From NCBI GenBank assembly GCA_965198565.1, contig OZ240665.1, forward strand, positions 1,426,001 through 1,490,000: a DNA stretch of 64,000 nucleotides, given 5' to 3'. Of this stretch, positions 17,900-27,401 are shown piece after piece. The notes under the pieces are model-generated. The model saw only the letters and a program-made list of their open reading frames with translations, ran no database searches and was not told where the DNA came from. A program made the translations under genes and the position numbers. Positions within the stretch are counted from its first letter, which is position 1; the number at the start of each line of letters is the position of its first letter. Source of the stretch: LMUY01 sp965198565 (GTDB lineage Bacteria > Pseudomonadota > Alphaproteobacteria > Acetobacterales > Acetobacteraceae).

Positions 17900-18423
17900 A
17901 CGCCGGCCCGCGCCAGCTCCTCGTTGAAGCCCATCAGGCGGAAATCCTCCATGCGCATCGGATATAGCACCCCGTCCAGGTGGTCGTATTCGTGCTGCAC
18001 CACGCCAGCGTGGAAGCCAGTCACCTCGCCGCCCACCGGCTGCCCGTCGCAGTCCACGCCGCTGTAGCGGATGCGCGTCCAGCGCGGCACGGCGGCGCGC
18101 AGGCCGGGGATGGACAGGCAGCCCTCCCAGCGCAGCGCCCGCTCCTCGCCGACGGGCTCCACCACCGGATTGATCACCACCGTGTTACCAACCGCCACGT
18201 CGTCCGGATCGTCGCTGTTGCGGCCCAGCGGCGTCCAGAACACGAACAAGCGCAGCGGCACGTGCACCTGGGGCGCGGCCAGCCCGGCGCCGGACGCGTC
18301 GGCCATCGTCTCCAGCATGTCGGCCACCAGGCGGCGGATGTCCGGCGCTCCCGGGTCCGCCACGGGTTCGGCTTTTTGCAGCAGCACGGGGTGGCCCATA
18401 CGGGCGATCTTGAGGATGGCCAT
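17896..18423 (-). CDS. def: Peptide deformylase
   Basis: A 175-aa enzyme that removes the formyl group from nascent N-terminal methionine. All three family motifs are present: GAGLAAPQV (residues 47-55), EGCLSIPG with the metal-binding Cys, and QHEYDHLDG with the HExxH-type metal site. The start MAILKIARMGHPVL at 18423 matches homologues, and an in-frame ATG four codons upstream is less likely. Translationally coupled to the COQ9 gene. Confidence 0.95.
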   Translation of the reverse strand: MAILKIARMGHPVLLQKAEPVADPGAPDIRRLVADMLETMADASGAGLAAPQVHVPLRLFVFWTPLGRNSDDPDDVAVGNTVVINPVVEPVGEERALRWEGCLSIPGLRAAVPRWTRIRYSGVDCDGQPVGGEVTGFHAGVVQHEYDHLDGVLYPMRMEDFRLMGFNEELARAGV

Positions 18424-18453
18424 CAGAACTCTCAATTAGAGGGAGGAAAGGCT

Positions 18454-18483
18454 TTGGCGAGTGCGGCATTCCCATGCTATAGC
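18454..18483 (+). promoter_or_regulatory. Possible sigma-70-like promoter for rpsU
   Basis: TTGGCG at 18454-18459 and TATAGC at 18478-18483 are 18 bases apart, upstream of the ribosomal protein S21 gene and downstream of the divergent deformylase start. This leaves a leader of about 65 bases. It is a motif match only. Confidence 0.35.
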
Positions 18484-18555
18484 CGCACCTTCCGCAGTGA
18501 AACACCTTGGGCGGGCCACGTTGGCACGTCCGCAGCGAACAGGAGAAGGCAGCGA

Positions 18556-18759
18556 GTGCAGGTTCTGGTCCGGGACAACAATGTCGACCAAGCGCTCAAG
18601 GCGCTGAAGAAGAAGATGCAGCGCGAGGGCATCTTCCGCGAGATGAAGCTTCGCCGCCATTTCGAAAAGCCCTCCGAGCGCCGCGCCCGCGAGGCCGCCG
18701 AGGCCGTCCGCCGCGCCCGCAAGATGGAGCGCAAGCGGCTCGAGCGCGAAGGCTTCTAG
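18556..18759 (+). CDS. rpsU: 30S ribosomal protein S21
   Basis: A 67-aa, strongly basic protein beginning VQVLVRDNNVDQALKALKKK, with the S21 family segment KMQREGIFREMKLRRHFEKP. The GTG start at 18556 has an AGGAG ribosome site ten bases upstream and gives the usual length. It is a single gene, convergent with the DUF3859 gene. Confidence 0.95.
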   Translation: MQVLVRDNNVDQALKALKKKMQREGIFREMKLRRHFEKPSERRAREAAEAVRRARKMERKRLEREGF

Positions 18760-18761
18760 CC

Positions 18762-19295
18762 TCATACCGAGGGCGCGTCGCAGCCCTCTTGCGACATGTG
18801 CTGGCCCGGCTGCGCGACCGTGACGTCGAAGGTCACCTTCGCCAACACGCGCGGCCCTTGGCTGATCGTGAACGTCCACGGGCCTGGCACCAGCGACCAG
18901 TCCTCCTCCAGCGTGTATCCGGTGTACGACCAACGGTCGGCAGACACGGTGTTGTAGTTCACCTCCCGCGTGCCGCTGACACCGTCCGGCCGGGTCCAAA
19001 GCGGGTGGTCTAGCGTCACCTGCACCAGGGCGGTCTCGCCCGGCGCCAGGTTCGCGGCCTTGAACTCCAGCCCGAACTGCTTGCAGAATGCCCCCTCGAT
19101 GCTGGTGCCCAGATGAGTGAAGCGCGGGTCCTTCACCGAGTCGATCCCGGCGATGTTGCCGGGCCGCGGCGGCTGCGGCGGCCCCACTTCCTCGGCCATC
19201 ACCTCGCCGACGCGGCCGATCTCCAGCGTGAGCGGCTCGGCATAGGCGGTGCCCCAACTCAGCAACAGGATGGCGAGGGCGGCGGCAAATCTCAT
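18762..19295 (-). CDS. Exported DUF3859-like protein
   Basis: A 177-aa protein with a clear Sec signal peptide (MRFAAALAILLLSWGTAYA, cleavage before EPLTL). The mature part contains the DUF3859-type core SYTGYTLEEDWSLVPGPWTF followed by a short beta-strand-rich tail. No function is known for this family. Its start overlaps the stop of the PaiB-type gene by ATGA, so the two are probably co-translated. Confidence 0.72.
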   Translation of the reverse strand: MRFAAALAILLLSWGTAYAEPLTLEIGRVGEVMAEEVGPPQPPRPGNIAGIDSVKDPRFTHLGTSIEGAFCKQFGLEFKAANLAPGETALVQVTLDHPLWTRPDGVSGTREVNYNTVSADRWSYTGYTLEEDWSLVPGPWTFTISQGPRVLAKVTFDVTVAQPGQHMSQEGCDAPSV

Positions 19296-19924
19296 GGCTT
19301 ATCCTCATGCTGGGTCGGCGGCAGGCTCTGCCCAATCATCGCGGCCACCTGCTCCGCCACGCTATCACCCTGTTGGCGCAGCGCCGCCATCACGCGGCGG
19401 CGATCGGCCGGGCTGCGGTTCTGGCTCATCTTCCACTGCGTCTCGACCCGGGCCGGCGTCAGGCGGAAGGCGCGGATGCCAGCCATCATGCGGGCGCGGT
19501 AGTCGGGTTGCATCGCAGTCACGTTGAATCCCGCCGGGTCGTGGGCGGCCATGAGCTGGAGGTCCGCCATGATGGCGTCCGCTTCGCTGAGCGGGGTGAG
19601 CCGTCCGTAGACATGCACGGCGGCAAAGTCCCAGGTCGGCACCGCCGGGTGCGTCTCATACCAGCTTGGCGAAATGTAGGCGTGCGGCCCGGCGAAGATC
19701 GCCAGCGCCTCCGCGTCGCTGCCAATGGCGTCGCATTGCGGGTTGCCGGCCGCGAAATGCCCCGACAGCACGAAGCCTTCTCCATCGGGGTGATAGCTGA
19801 GCGGCAGGTGCGACGCCTCCAGCCCGCGCGGGCCGGCGCTGACAAGTTGCGCGAACGAGTTGGCACGCATGAGGGCCGCGATCTCGGCCGCATCGGATTG
19901 CTGGAACACGGGGCGCAGATACAA
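19292..19924 (-). CDS. FMN-binding PaiB-family protein
   Basis: A 210-aa protein of the PaiB/FMN-binding split-barrel family, beginning MYLRPVFQQSDAAEIAALMR. Family marks are SHLPLSYHPDGEGFVLSGHF, the FAGPHAYISPSWYETHPAVP stretch and the late FRLTPARVETQWKMSQNRS. PaiB was described as a negative regulator of sporulation and protease genes in Bacillus; in proteobacteria its role is not defined. Coupled to the downstream exported DUF3859 protein. Confidence 0.85.
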   Translation of the reverse strand: MYLRPVFQQSDAAEIAALMRANSFAQLVSAGPRGLEASHLPLSYHPDGEGFVLSGHFAAGNPQCDAIGSDAEALAIFAGPHAYISPSWYETHPAVPTWDFAAVHVYGRLTPLSEADAIMADLQLMAAHDPAGFNVTAMQPDYRARMMAGIRAFRLTPARVETQWKMSQNRSPADRRRVMAALRQQGDSVAEQVAAMIGQSLPPTQHEDKP

Positions 19925-19987
19925 GCGGCCGGCCTTTCACACGGGGATCGGTTCGCAGGCTTAGCATAGCCCCCGGGCTGGCTGCAC

Positions 19988-20479
19988 CTATTGCAGGTAG
20001 CCCCAGCGCGCCACGGCGGGCTCGGCCGAGGCCCATTTCCAGCCCTGCGTGTCCTGGCAGATGTCCACCGAATACCAGCCCGGCGGCTTCTTGCCGGCAA
20101 CCACCGAGAACAGCACCTGCTTGCACGGCGCCAGCGGGTTCTCGATCTGCCTGATCACCTGCAGCTCGCCATGCTCATCGCCAATCGGCACGAAATGCCC
20201 GATCCGCCAGGGCGCGGAGGCACCCACGGGCAAGGGCGCGGCGGTGGCGGCAATGGCGTCCTGCTCGTCGCCATGCCAAGACTTGGCCATGATCTTCACC
20301 GCGTAATCCGACGCGGCGGCGGTCGCCACGGCCACGCCGAAGCCGATCGCCGGGTTGGCCGTCGCCCCGCCCGCAGCCGCGCCCGTCAGAACGCCCACGA
20401 TCTCGCCGGTGGAGGAGCAGCCGCCCAGCAGCAGCGGCGCGACGAGGCAGCCGAGCAGCCACAGCCTCCCAGGCTTCAC
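19988..20479 (-). CDS. Putative lipoprotein, tandem paralogue (downstream copy)
   Basis: A 163-aa protein starting VKPGRLWLLGCLVAPLLLGG and then Cys, a type II signal with lipobox LGGC. A Gly/Ala-rich segment (GVLTGAAAGGATANPAIGFG) resembling a glycine-zipper follows, and the C-terminus ends WKWASAEPAVARWGYLQ. The GTG at 20479 overlaps the stop of the next lipoprotein gene as GTGA, which decides the start. It is about the same length as its upstream neighbour and shares its layout and ending. Function unknown; probably outer-membrane anchored. Confidence 0.68.
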   Translation of the reverse strand: MKPGRLWLLGCLVAPLLLGGCSSTGEIVGVLTGAAAGGATANPAIGFGVAVATAAASDYAVKIMAKSWHGDEQDAIAATAAPLPVGASAPWRIGHFVPIGDEHGELQVIRQIENPLAPCKQVLFSVVAGKKPPGWYSVDICQDTQGWKWASAEPAVARWGYLQ

Positions 20480-20988
20480 TGCAGCGAGCCCCATCGCGCC
20501 GTGGCGGGCTCGGCCGACGCCCATTTCCACGTCGCGCCATCCTGGCACACCGTGGCCGTGTAGAACTCCCGCCGTGGCGCGTGCTTGGCGACCGTATCGA
20601 CCGAGAACACGATTTCCTTGCAGTCGATCGGCGGCGCGCCCAGCACGCGGACCACCGCCACCTCGCCATGCTCGTCCGCCTCGATCGGCACGTCGTGAGA
20701 CACGCTCCAGGGCCCGACGGCCCCCGGCGCCAGCCCCCCGGCAGCCGCGGCGATCTGATCCTGCTCCGCGTTGTGGACGACGCGCTCTTCATACTGCAGC
20801 CCGGCATTCGCGCCGGCGGCCACGCCCAGCCCGATCGCGGTTGCGGTGGTGGCGCTCTTGGTCACGGAACTGGCGATCCCCGCGCCGGCGATGCCCGCCA
20901 CTTCGGCCGTGCCGCCGCTCAGGACCGAGGAACAGGAGGGAAGCGCAAACAGGGCAAGCAACAGCAAGGCGCGAATCGGAATGGTCAC
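20476..20988 (-). CDS. Putative lipoprotein, tandem paralogue (upstream copy)
   Basis: A 170-aa protein beginning with GTG at 20988, with AGGGAAG six bases upstream. The signal peptide VTIPIRALLLLALFALPSC ends in a lipobox-like cysteine. A glycine-zipper-like stretch (GIAGAGIASSVTKSATTATA) and the C-terminal WKWASAEPATARWGSLQ follow. The segment DEHGEVAVVRVL parallels DEHGELQVIRQI in the downstream copy, which supports a gene duplication. Function unknown. Confidence 0.68.
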   Translation of the reverse strand: MTIPIRALLLLALFALPSCSSVLSGGTAEVAGIAGAGIASSVTKSATTATAIGLGVAAGANAGLQYEERVVHNAEQDQIAAAAGGLAPGAVGPWSVSHDVPIEADEHGEVAVVRVLGAPPIDCKEIVFSVDTVAKHAPRREFYTATVCQDGATWKWASAEPATARWGSLQ

Positions 20989-21128
20989 CGGCACTTCCCT
21001 AGGAGTTTCTGCCCGCGTGAATGCCAAATCGGCCAGCGAGTTGCAACCGAGCGGCGGCACCCGCATAGCTCGGCCTGGTGGCGCGGGCTAAGCTTCGCCG
21101 CATCGTCCTCTCTCGACAGGAACCAGCC

Positions 21129-22592
21129 GTGGCGAAAGTCCCTCCCAGCGTCGGCCCGAAGCACCCGCAGGTCGTCGTCCTCGTCGGCGCCACCGGGGAC
21201 TTGTCGCAGCGCAAGCTGCTGCCGGGCCTGTTCCATCTCGCCAGCAAGCGCTTCATTCCGGGTTGCCGCATCATCGGCGTGTCGCTCGACTCCTTCGATG
21301 GCGACAGTTTCCGCAATCTCGCCCGCTCCGCCCTCGACCAGTTCTCCAGCCGCAAGATCGACGGGTGCGACTGGGGCAACTTCGCTCAATCGCTGGACTA
21401 CGTGCCGATGGGCGCTGGCGCCCAGGTGCTGCACGACCGCGTGGCCGCCGCGGAGGCCGAACTGGGCGGCGAGAGCCAGCGCATCCACTATCTGAGCGTG
21501 CCGCCGAGCGCCGCCCTCCCCGCCGTGGGCCTGCTCAGCGAGGCGGGCCTGGTCGAGCGCTCCCGCATCATCATGGAAAAGCCGTTCGGCGTGGACCTCG
21601 AGAGCGCCGTCACGCTCAACACCCGGCTGCACGACGTGTTCGACGAGGGGCAGATCTTCCGCATCGACCACTTCCTCGGCAAGGAGCCGGCGCAGAACAT
21701 CCTGGCCTTCCGCTTTGCCAACGGCCTGTTCGAGCCGATCTGGAACCGCAATTTCATTGACCACGTGCAGATCGACGTGCCCGAGACGCTCGGCTTGGGC
21801 AACCGCACCCAGTTCTACGAGCAGACCGGCGCCTTCCGCGACATGGTCGTGACGCATCTGTTCCAGATCCTGGCCTTCATGGCGATGGAGCCGCCCACCG
21901 CGCTCGAACCGCAGCCGATCAGCGAAGAGAAGAACAAGGTTTTCCGCAGCATGGTCCCGCTCGACCCGCGGGACGTGGTGCGCGGCCAGTATGTCGGCTA
22001 CCGCGGCGAGCCCGGCGTCGATCCGGAGTCCGACACCGAGACCTTCATCGCGCTGAAATGCCACATCGACAACTGGCGCTGGGCCGGCGTGCCGTTCTTC
22101 CTGCGCACCGGCAAGCGGCTGGCGGAGGGGCAGCGCATCATTTCGATCGCCTTCCGCGAGCCGCCGAAGAGCATGTTCCCGCTCGGCTCCGGCGTCGGCA
22201 GCCAGGGCCCCGACCACCTCACCTTCGACCTGGCCGACGCCTCCAAGATGTCGCTCTCCTTTTACGGCAAGCGGCCCGGCCCGGGTATGCGGCTGGACAA
22301 GCTCAGCCTCCAATTCGCCATGCACGACACGGGGCGGATCGGCGACGTGCTGGAGGCCTACGAGCGCCTGATCCTGGACGCGATGCGGGGCGACCACACC
22401 CTGTTCACCACGGCGGAGGGCATCGAGCGGCTGTGGGAAGTGTCCAAGCCGCTGCTCGAGGCGCCGCCGCCGGTCCGGCTGTACCAGCCCGGCTCATGGG
22501 GGCCTAAATCGATCCACCAACTCGTCGCCCCGCACGCCTGGCGCCTGCCATTCGAGCGCGCCTGGCGCGACCCGAAGACCACCGTCGGCTGA
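21129..22592 (+). CDS. zwf: Glucose-6-phosphate 1-dehydrogenase
   Basis: A 487-aa NADP-dependent enzyme making 6-phosphogluconolactone, the entry to the Entner-Doudoroff and pentose phosphate routes. The nucleotide-binding motif is VVLVGATGDLSQRKLLPGLF and the active-site signature RIDHFLGKEPAQN is intact. EKPFGVDLESA supplies the substrate-binding Lys. The GTG at 21129 with AGGA upstream gives the usual length; an in-frame ATG at 21078 would add 17 unusual residues. It is followed by a hydroxyacid dehydrogenase, with no pgl or edd visible. Confidence 0.95.
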   Translation: MAKVPPSVGPKHPQVVVLVGATGDLSQRKLLPGLFHLASKRFIPGCRIIGVSLDSFDGDSFRNLARSALDQFSSRKIDGCDWGNFAQSLDYVPMGAGAQVLHDRVAAAEAELGGESQRIHYLSVPPSAALPAVGLLSEAGLVERSRIIMEKPFGVDLESAVTLNTRLHDVFDEGQIFRIDHFLGKEPAQNILAFRFANGLFEPIWNRNFIDHVQIDVPETLGLGNRTQFYEQTGAFRDMVVTHLFQILAFMAMEPPTALEPQPISEEKNKVFRSMVPLDPRDVVRGQYVGYRGEPGVDPESDTETFIALKCHIDNWRWAGVPFFLRTGKRLAEGQRIISIAFREPPKSMFPLGSGVGSQGPDHLTFDLADASKMSLSFYGKRPGPGMRLDKLSLQFAMHDTGRIGDVLEAYERLILDAMRGDHTLFTTAEGIERLWEVSKPLLEAPPPVRLYQPGSWGPKSIHQLVAPHAWRLPFERAWRDPKTTVG

Positions 22593-22616
22593 ACCCTCTT
22601 CGGTAGGAGCAATCGA

Positions 22617-23522
22617 TTGACCGCGATCTTCCTCGACTGCCCGGACGACATGGCCACGCTTTGGCAGGCCATTCAGCGCCCCGGTGACCCGGCGATCACC
22701 CTCAATCTCGCCTCGAGCCAGCCGCCGGACATCCCGGCTCTGATCGCGGGCTACACGACCTGCATCGTCGATCACAGCTATTTCACGGCGGAAACGCTCG
22801 CCCTCTGCTCGGGGCTGCGACGGATCGTCTTTCTTGGCACCGGCGCCTCCTCGTTCATCGACCTGGAAGCCGCCGACCAGCACGGCATCGCGGTGGACAC
22901 CATCAAGGGCTACGGCGACACCACCGTGGCCGAACACACGATCGCCTTGGCCCTCGCCGCCGCCCGCAACATCGCCGCGATGGACCGCAGCGTCCGCGCT
23001 GGCGGATGGCAGCAGCTCGGCGGCATCCAGCTCTTCGGCAAGACGCTCGGGGTGATCGGCCTGGGCGGCATCGGCCGCGAGGTGGCCCGGATGGCGGCGG
23101 GCTTGGGCATGCACGTGCTGGCCTGGAACCGAACCGCCGTTTCCGGCGCGCACGCCTCGCTCGACGAGGTGTTGCAGCAGTCCGACATCCTTTGCCTCTG
23201 CCTCGCCCTCACGCCAGAGACGCGCGGCTTTCTCGACGCGGCCAAGCTGGCGGCGACCAAGCCCGGCGTCATCTTCGTCAACACCGCCCGCGCCGATATC
23301 GTGGACAACGCCTCGCTCGCCGCCTTGTTGCGCAGCGGTCACGTCCGCCATGCGGCGATGGACGTGTTCGCCCCCGAGCCACCGGCGCCCGACAACCCGT
23401 TGATTGGATTGTCGAACGTGACGCTGACTGCGCATGCCGCGTTCATGACGCCGGAAGCCACCATGACGATGCTGCGACGCGCCGTCGACCTGGTGATCGT
23501 GGCCGAGCAAGGCACAGCCTAA
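22617..23522 (+). CDS. D-isomer-specific 2-hydroxyacid dehydrogenase
   Basis: A 301-aa NAD(P)-dependent reductase of 2-oxoacids. The Rossmann motif is LGVIGLGGIGREVARMAAGL (about residues 143-162). The catalytic Arg is in NTARADIVD, the Glu in DVFAPEPP and the His in LTAHAAFMTP. The start is a TTG at 22617 with AGGAG eight bases upstream. It lies 24 bases after zwf and may share its transcript. The substrate cannot be set from sequence. Confidence 0.88.
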   Translation: MTAIFLDCPDDMATLWQAIQRPGDPAITLNLASSQPPDIPALIAGYTTCIVDHSYFTAETLALCSGLRRIVFLGTGASSFIDLEAADQHGIAVDTIKGYGDTTVAEHTIALALAAARNIAAMDRSVRAGGWQQLGGIQLFGKTLGVIGLGGIGREVARMAAGLGMHVLAWNRTAVSGAHASLDEVLQQSDILCLCLALTPETRGFLDAAKLAATKPGVIFVNTARADIVDNASLAALLRSGHVRHAAMDVFAPEPPAPDNPLIGLSNVTLTAHAAFMTPEATMTMLRRAVDLVIVAEQGTA

Positions 23523-23655
23523 GGCAGCGTCGGCAAATGAGTGCGTCGGCACGCCGACAAAGCTGCCGCTCAAAACAAAGTCTGTGGCACATGTCGCGTT
23601 AGGCCAGCCTTAACCTTTCCACGCCATCCTGTGGCAAGCGCCAGGAGGGTGTCGG

Positions 23656-26217
23656 ATGGACTTGATGGGGGAGGCTTTGGCCCGGCACCGCGCCGGTTGC
23701 CTGGCGGAGGCGGAGGAGTTGTATCGGCGTATCCTCGCCATGCGCCCCGCCGAAGCCGACGTGCTGTCCAATCGCGCCTCCGCCCTGCTTGGGCTCGGGC
23801 GACCATCCGAAGCCCTCGCTTGCTGCGAGGCCGCCCTGGTCCAGAACCCGGCGCATAGCAACGCTATGGGAAACCTCGGCAATGCGTTGATGGCGCTCGG
23901 CCGGCCCGCCGAGGCGCTCGAGTGCTATCAGGCGCTCCTTGCGCAGGACAGCTACGTCGCGCACCCATGGAATAGCTGCGGCAACGCCTTGCGCGCGCTC
24001 GGCCGGCTGGACGAAGCCGAGCAGCATTATACTCACGCCATAGCGCTCGACCCGGCCTGGCCCTTGGCCTTGATGAACCGCTCGCGCCTGCGCCTGCAGC
24101 GTGGCCGCGCCGCCGCAGCGCTGAAGGACGTGGGCAAGGCCGCGACCTTGCTGACAGCCTCTGCCGAGCTGCACACCCATCGCGCCGCCGTGCTGTTTGC
24201 TATGGGCGATTGGCCCGCAACCATTGCTGCCTGCGACGCCGCGCTTGCTTTCGCGCCGGGCTCGCATGTCGCCCTGGCGCAAAAGGCAGATGCGCTGCTG
24301 CGGCTCGAGCGGTGCGATGAGGCTCTGGCGTGCTACGACCAAGCGCTCGCGCTCGCGCCGGCGCATGGTCCCGCCTTGCGAAATCGGGCCGTGGCCCTCC
24401 GGCTTGTTGGGGACGCCGCGGGCGCGTTGGCGGCGTGCGAGTTCGCTTTGGCGCGAGACCCGGGCGATCCGGACGCCGGTTGCACCCGCGCGACCCTGAT
24501 GGCCGACCAAGGCAAGCACGCCGACGCGCTCGCCGCGCTGGACGCCGTGCTCGCCGAGCATCCGGCGCACGCGCCAAGCTGGTGCAACCGCGGCCAAGTC
24601 CTGCGGGTGCTCGGCAAGCTGGAAGACGGGCTGGCCAGTTGCGACAGAGCGATCGCTCTAGATCCCGGCAATGTCCCGGCCCTGATCGGGAAGGGCACGA
24701 CACTGCTCGATTTGAGCCAGGCCGAGGCAGCGCTCGCCGCGTTCGACGCCGCTCTGGCGCTGCAGCCGGATACGGCGGAAGGCTTGATCGGCCGTGGCAT
24801 TGCCCTGCGTGCGCTGCGTCGGCTGGAGGACGCGCTGGCGTGCAACCAACAGGCCGTCGCCCGCCATCCGGACAGCGGGCTCGCCGCGATGAACACCGGC
24901 GTCGTGCTGCTGGACTTGCGGCGGCCACAGGAAGCGCTGCCCTACATCGAACAAGCGGTCGAGTTGATGCCGCTGGACGTCTTGGCGCAGACGAACCATG
25001 CCGTGGTGCTGCACGCGCTGCAGCGGCCGGTCGAAGCGCTTGCCGCGTGTGAGCGTGCCCTTGCCATCGACTGCGACGTGGCCATCGTCTACGCCAACCA
25101 GGGCTGCGTCTATGCCGACCTCAATCGCAACGACGAGGCCATGGCCAGCTACGCCGCGGCGCTCACCCGGGACGCTGATTGCACCGTCGCTCACTTCGGC
25201 CTTGCGGTCAGCCATCTGCTCACCGGGAACTTTGCCGAGGGCTGGGCCGAGTACGAATGGCGTTGGCAGCATACCGGCCGCGAACCGATGACCGGCTGCC
25301 GGCCGCAATGGCGCGGCGAAGACTTGGCCGGGAAAACCATTCTGGTCTTGGCCGAGCAAGGTCTTGGCGACGTGCTGCAGTTCGTGCGCCTGCTGCCGAT
25401 GCTGCAAGCCCGCGGCGCCAGCGTGGTCGCCGCCGTGCCGCGCGCCGTGATGGCGCTGATGCCGAAATCGCGGCCGGGGCTCTGCTTCATCGACGAAGGC
25501 CAGCCGCTCCCCCCGCATGACACCATGTGCCCCATGCTCAGCGTCCCGCTCGGCTTGGGCCTGATGGCCGATACCATTCCGGCCACGGTGCCTTACCTGA
25601 ACTTCGAGCCTGCTTGGTCCGAGCCCTGGCTGGCCCGGCTCGGCCCGAAGACTCGGCCGCGCATCGGCGTGGCATGGTCTGGCAACAAAGGTCACGTGAA
25701 CGATGCCAACCGGTCGATTCCGCTCGCGCGGTTTGCCACGCTGTTCGGCCAGGAATGTGACTGTGAGGTGATCAGCGTGCAGCCAGAGGTTCGCGCCACG
25801 GACGAGCCGGCGATGGCAGCGTGGCCTGCGTTGCGGGATGTGCGATCCGAGCTGACCAGCTTCGAAGCGACGGCTGGGCTCGTCGCGACGTTGGACCTGG
25901 TGATCTCGGTCGACACGTCGGTTGCGCATCTTGCGGGCGGTCTGGGCCTCCCGGTGTGGATCCTGCTGCCATTCGCGCCGGACTGGCGATGGCTGATGGG
26001 TCGCGACGATAGCCCCTGGTATCCCACGGCACGGCTTTGGCGACAGCACGCGTTGGGCGATTGGAACGGCGTTTTCGCTGCGATACGCCGCGCGATTAAC
26101 GGCTTGGCAACATCTGCAGCGTACAACAGGGCTTCGAGGACGAAGGGTCGGGCCGTCATGCCGTTGCAGCGTTGGGTTGATCGAGGCGATAGCGCGCTGA
26201 GCGAGCGCTGCCCGTGA
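23656..26217 (+). CDS. Tetratricopeptide-repeat protein with a C-terminal glycosyltransferase-like domain
   Basis: An 853-aa protein. Residues 1-530 or so are about 15 TPR units of 34 residues (ALGRPAEALECYQALLAQD, LGKLEDGLASCDRAIALDPG and so on). Residues 530-840 resemble the heptosyltransferase/GT9-like domain seen after TPRs in this family: AEQGLGDVLQFVRLLPMLQA, RIGVAWSGNKGHVNDANRSI, VISVDTSVAHLAGGLGLPVW and LLPFAPDWRWLMGRDDSPWY. Such proteins are often linked to flagellin or surface-protein glycosylation. The ATG has an AGGAGG ribosome site. The next gene overlaps by GTGA. Confidence 0.85.
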   Translation: MDLMGEALARHRAGCLAEAEELYRRILAMRPAEADVLSNRASALLGLGRPSEALACCEAALVQNPAHSNAMGNLGNALMALGRPAEALECYQALLAQDSYVAHPWNSCGNALRALGRLDEAEQHYTHAIALDPAWPLALMNRSRLRLQRGRAAAALKDVGKAATLLTASAELHTHRAAVLFAMGDWPATIAACDAALAFAPGSHVALAQKADALLRLERCDEALACYDQALALAPAHGPALRNRAVALRLVGDAAGALAACEFALARDPGDPDAGCTRATLMADQGKHADALAALDAVLAEHPAHAPSWCNRGQVLRVLGKLEDGLASCDRAIALDPGNVPALIGKGTTLLDLSQAEAALAAFDAALALQPDTAEGLIGRGIALRALRRLEDALACNQQAVARHPDSGLAAMNTGVVLLDLRRPQEALPYIEQAVELMPLDVLAQTNHAVVLHALQRPVEALAACERALAIDCDVAIVYANQGCVYADLNRNDEAMASYAAALTRDADCTVAHFGLAVSHLLTGNFAEGWAEYEWRWQHTGREPMTGCRPQWRGEDLAGKTILVLAEQGLGDVLQFVRLLPMLQARGASVVAAVPRAVMALMPKSRPGLCFIDEGQPLPPHDTMCPMLSVPLGLGLMADTIPATVPYLNFEPAWSEPWLARLGPKTRPRIGVAWSGNKGHVNDANRSIPLARFATLFGQECDCEVISVQPEVRATDEPAMAAWPALRDVRSELTSFEATAGLVATLDLVISVDTSVAHLAGGLGLPVWILLPFAPDWRWLMGRDDSPWYPTARLWRQHALGDWNGVFAAIRRAINGLATSAAYNRASRTKGRAVMPLQRWVDRGDSALSERCP

Positions 26218-27401
26218 GTGCGCCACTGCCGCAGAACTTTACCTCGCCTGCGATCCCTGTCGCTCGCCCACGCCTTCCGAGCGCTGACCGCATCCTGCCT
26301 TATCTGCAGGAGATCGACAGCAACGGTTGGTACACCAATCACGGGCCGCTTTGGCTGCGTCTCCACACGCGCCTTGCCCAGCACTGGGGGCTGCAAACCA
26401 GCCAGTTGGCGCTCGCCTGTAACGCGACCGCGGCGCTGAGCCTTGCCCTGCAAGCCAGCCAGGTCGAGCCGGGCCGCGAATGCCTGCTGCCATCCTGGAC
26501 GTTCGTCGCCACCGCCGGGGCGGTTCGCCAAGCCGGGCTGGTGCCGTATTTCGTCGATGTCCAGCCGGGCAACTGGGCGCCTGACCCGGCGGCTGTGCAA
26601 GCCATCGCGCTGCGCCGAAAAGTGGGTGCCATCATGGTCGTTGCCCCCTTCGGCGCCCCGCTGGACATGCCGGCCTGGGATGCTGTGGCCGAGGCAACGG
26701 GCGTTCCGGTCATCATCGACGCCGCCGCCGCCTTCGACACGATGCGGCGCGATGGCCCGATGCCGCTTGGCCGCTGTGCCGCCGTGGTCAGCCTGCATGC
26801 GACCAAGGTGCTTGGCATCGGCGAGGGTGGTGCGCTGCTCTCACGCGATGCCGCCATGATGGAGCGGTTCCGCCGCCTGACCAATTTCGGCTTCCTCGGC
26901 AGCCGCGAGTCCGTGCTTCCCGGCATCAACGCGAAGATTTCCGAGTATGGCGCCGCGATCGGCCTGGCCGCGCTCGACACATGGGGCGAGAGCCGCGCCA
27001 AATGGGCGGCAGTGACGCGCGCCTATCTCCGGCGTCTGCGGGCAGTGCCAGACATTTGGCCGATGCCAGGACTTGGTCTGGATTGGGTGTCTTCCACGCT
27101 CAACATTCTCTGGCCAGCGGACCGGCTGGATCAAGTTGCCGCTCTGGCCGAGCACGGCGTCGGAACCCTGCGCTGGTGGGGGCCAGGATGCCACAAGCAG
27201 CCCGGATACTCCGATTGCCAGGCCGAGGCGCTGCCAGTGACGGAAGAACTCGGCCGCAGGACCGTAGCGCTGCCCTTCTGGCAGGACATGCGGCCAACCC
27301 AAATCGAGGCCGTCTGCGTTGCCATCGCGAACTGCTGCCCGCCGGTGTCATCGGCTGCAACGCGCGTCTCGCGGCGCAAGTCGGCGCTTTTGCCGGCATG
27401 A
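26214..27401 (+). CDS. DegT/DnrJ/EryC1-family sugar aminotransferase
   Basis: A 395-aa PLP enzyme that would aminate a nucleotide-linked keto sugar. The PLP lysine is in SLHATKVLGIGEGG (near residue 197), and LACNATAALSLALQAS and IDAAAAFDTM supply the cofactor pocket. The start is a GTG overlapping the previous stop as GTGA, and its own stop overlaps the next ATG as ATGA. The coupling to a TPR-glycosyltransferase suggests an amino-sugar used in protein or surface glycosylation. Confidence 0.85.
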   Translation: MSAPLPQNFTSPAIPVARPRLPSADRILPYLQEIDSNGWYTNHGPLWLRLHTRLAQHWGLQTSQLALACNATAALSLALQASQVEPGRECLLPSWTFVATAGAVRQAGLVPYFVDVQPGNWAPDPAAVQAIALRRKVGAIMVVAPFGAPLDMPAWDAVAEATGVPVIIDAAAAFDTMRRDGPMPLGRCAAVVSLHATKVLGIGEGGALLSRDAAMMERFRRLTNFGFLGSRESVLPGINAKISEYGAAIGLAALDTWGESRAKWAAVTRAYLRRLRAVPDIWPMPGLGLDWVSSTLNILWPADRLDQVAALAEHGVGTLRWWGPGCHKQPGYSDCQAEALPVTEELGRRTVALPFWQDMRPTQIEAVCVAIANCCPPVSSAATRVSRRKSALLPA

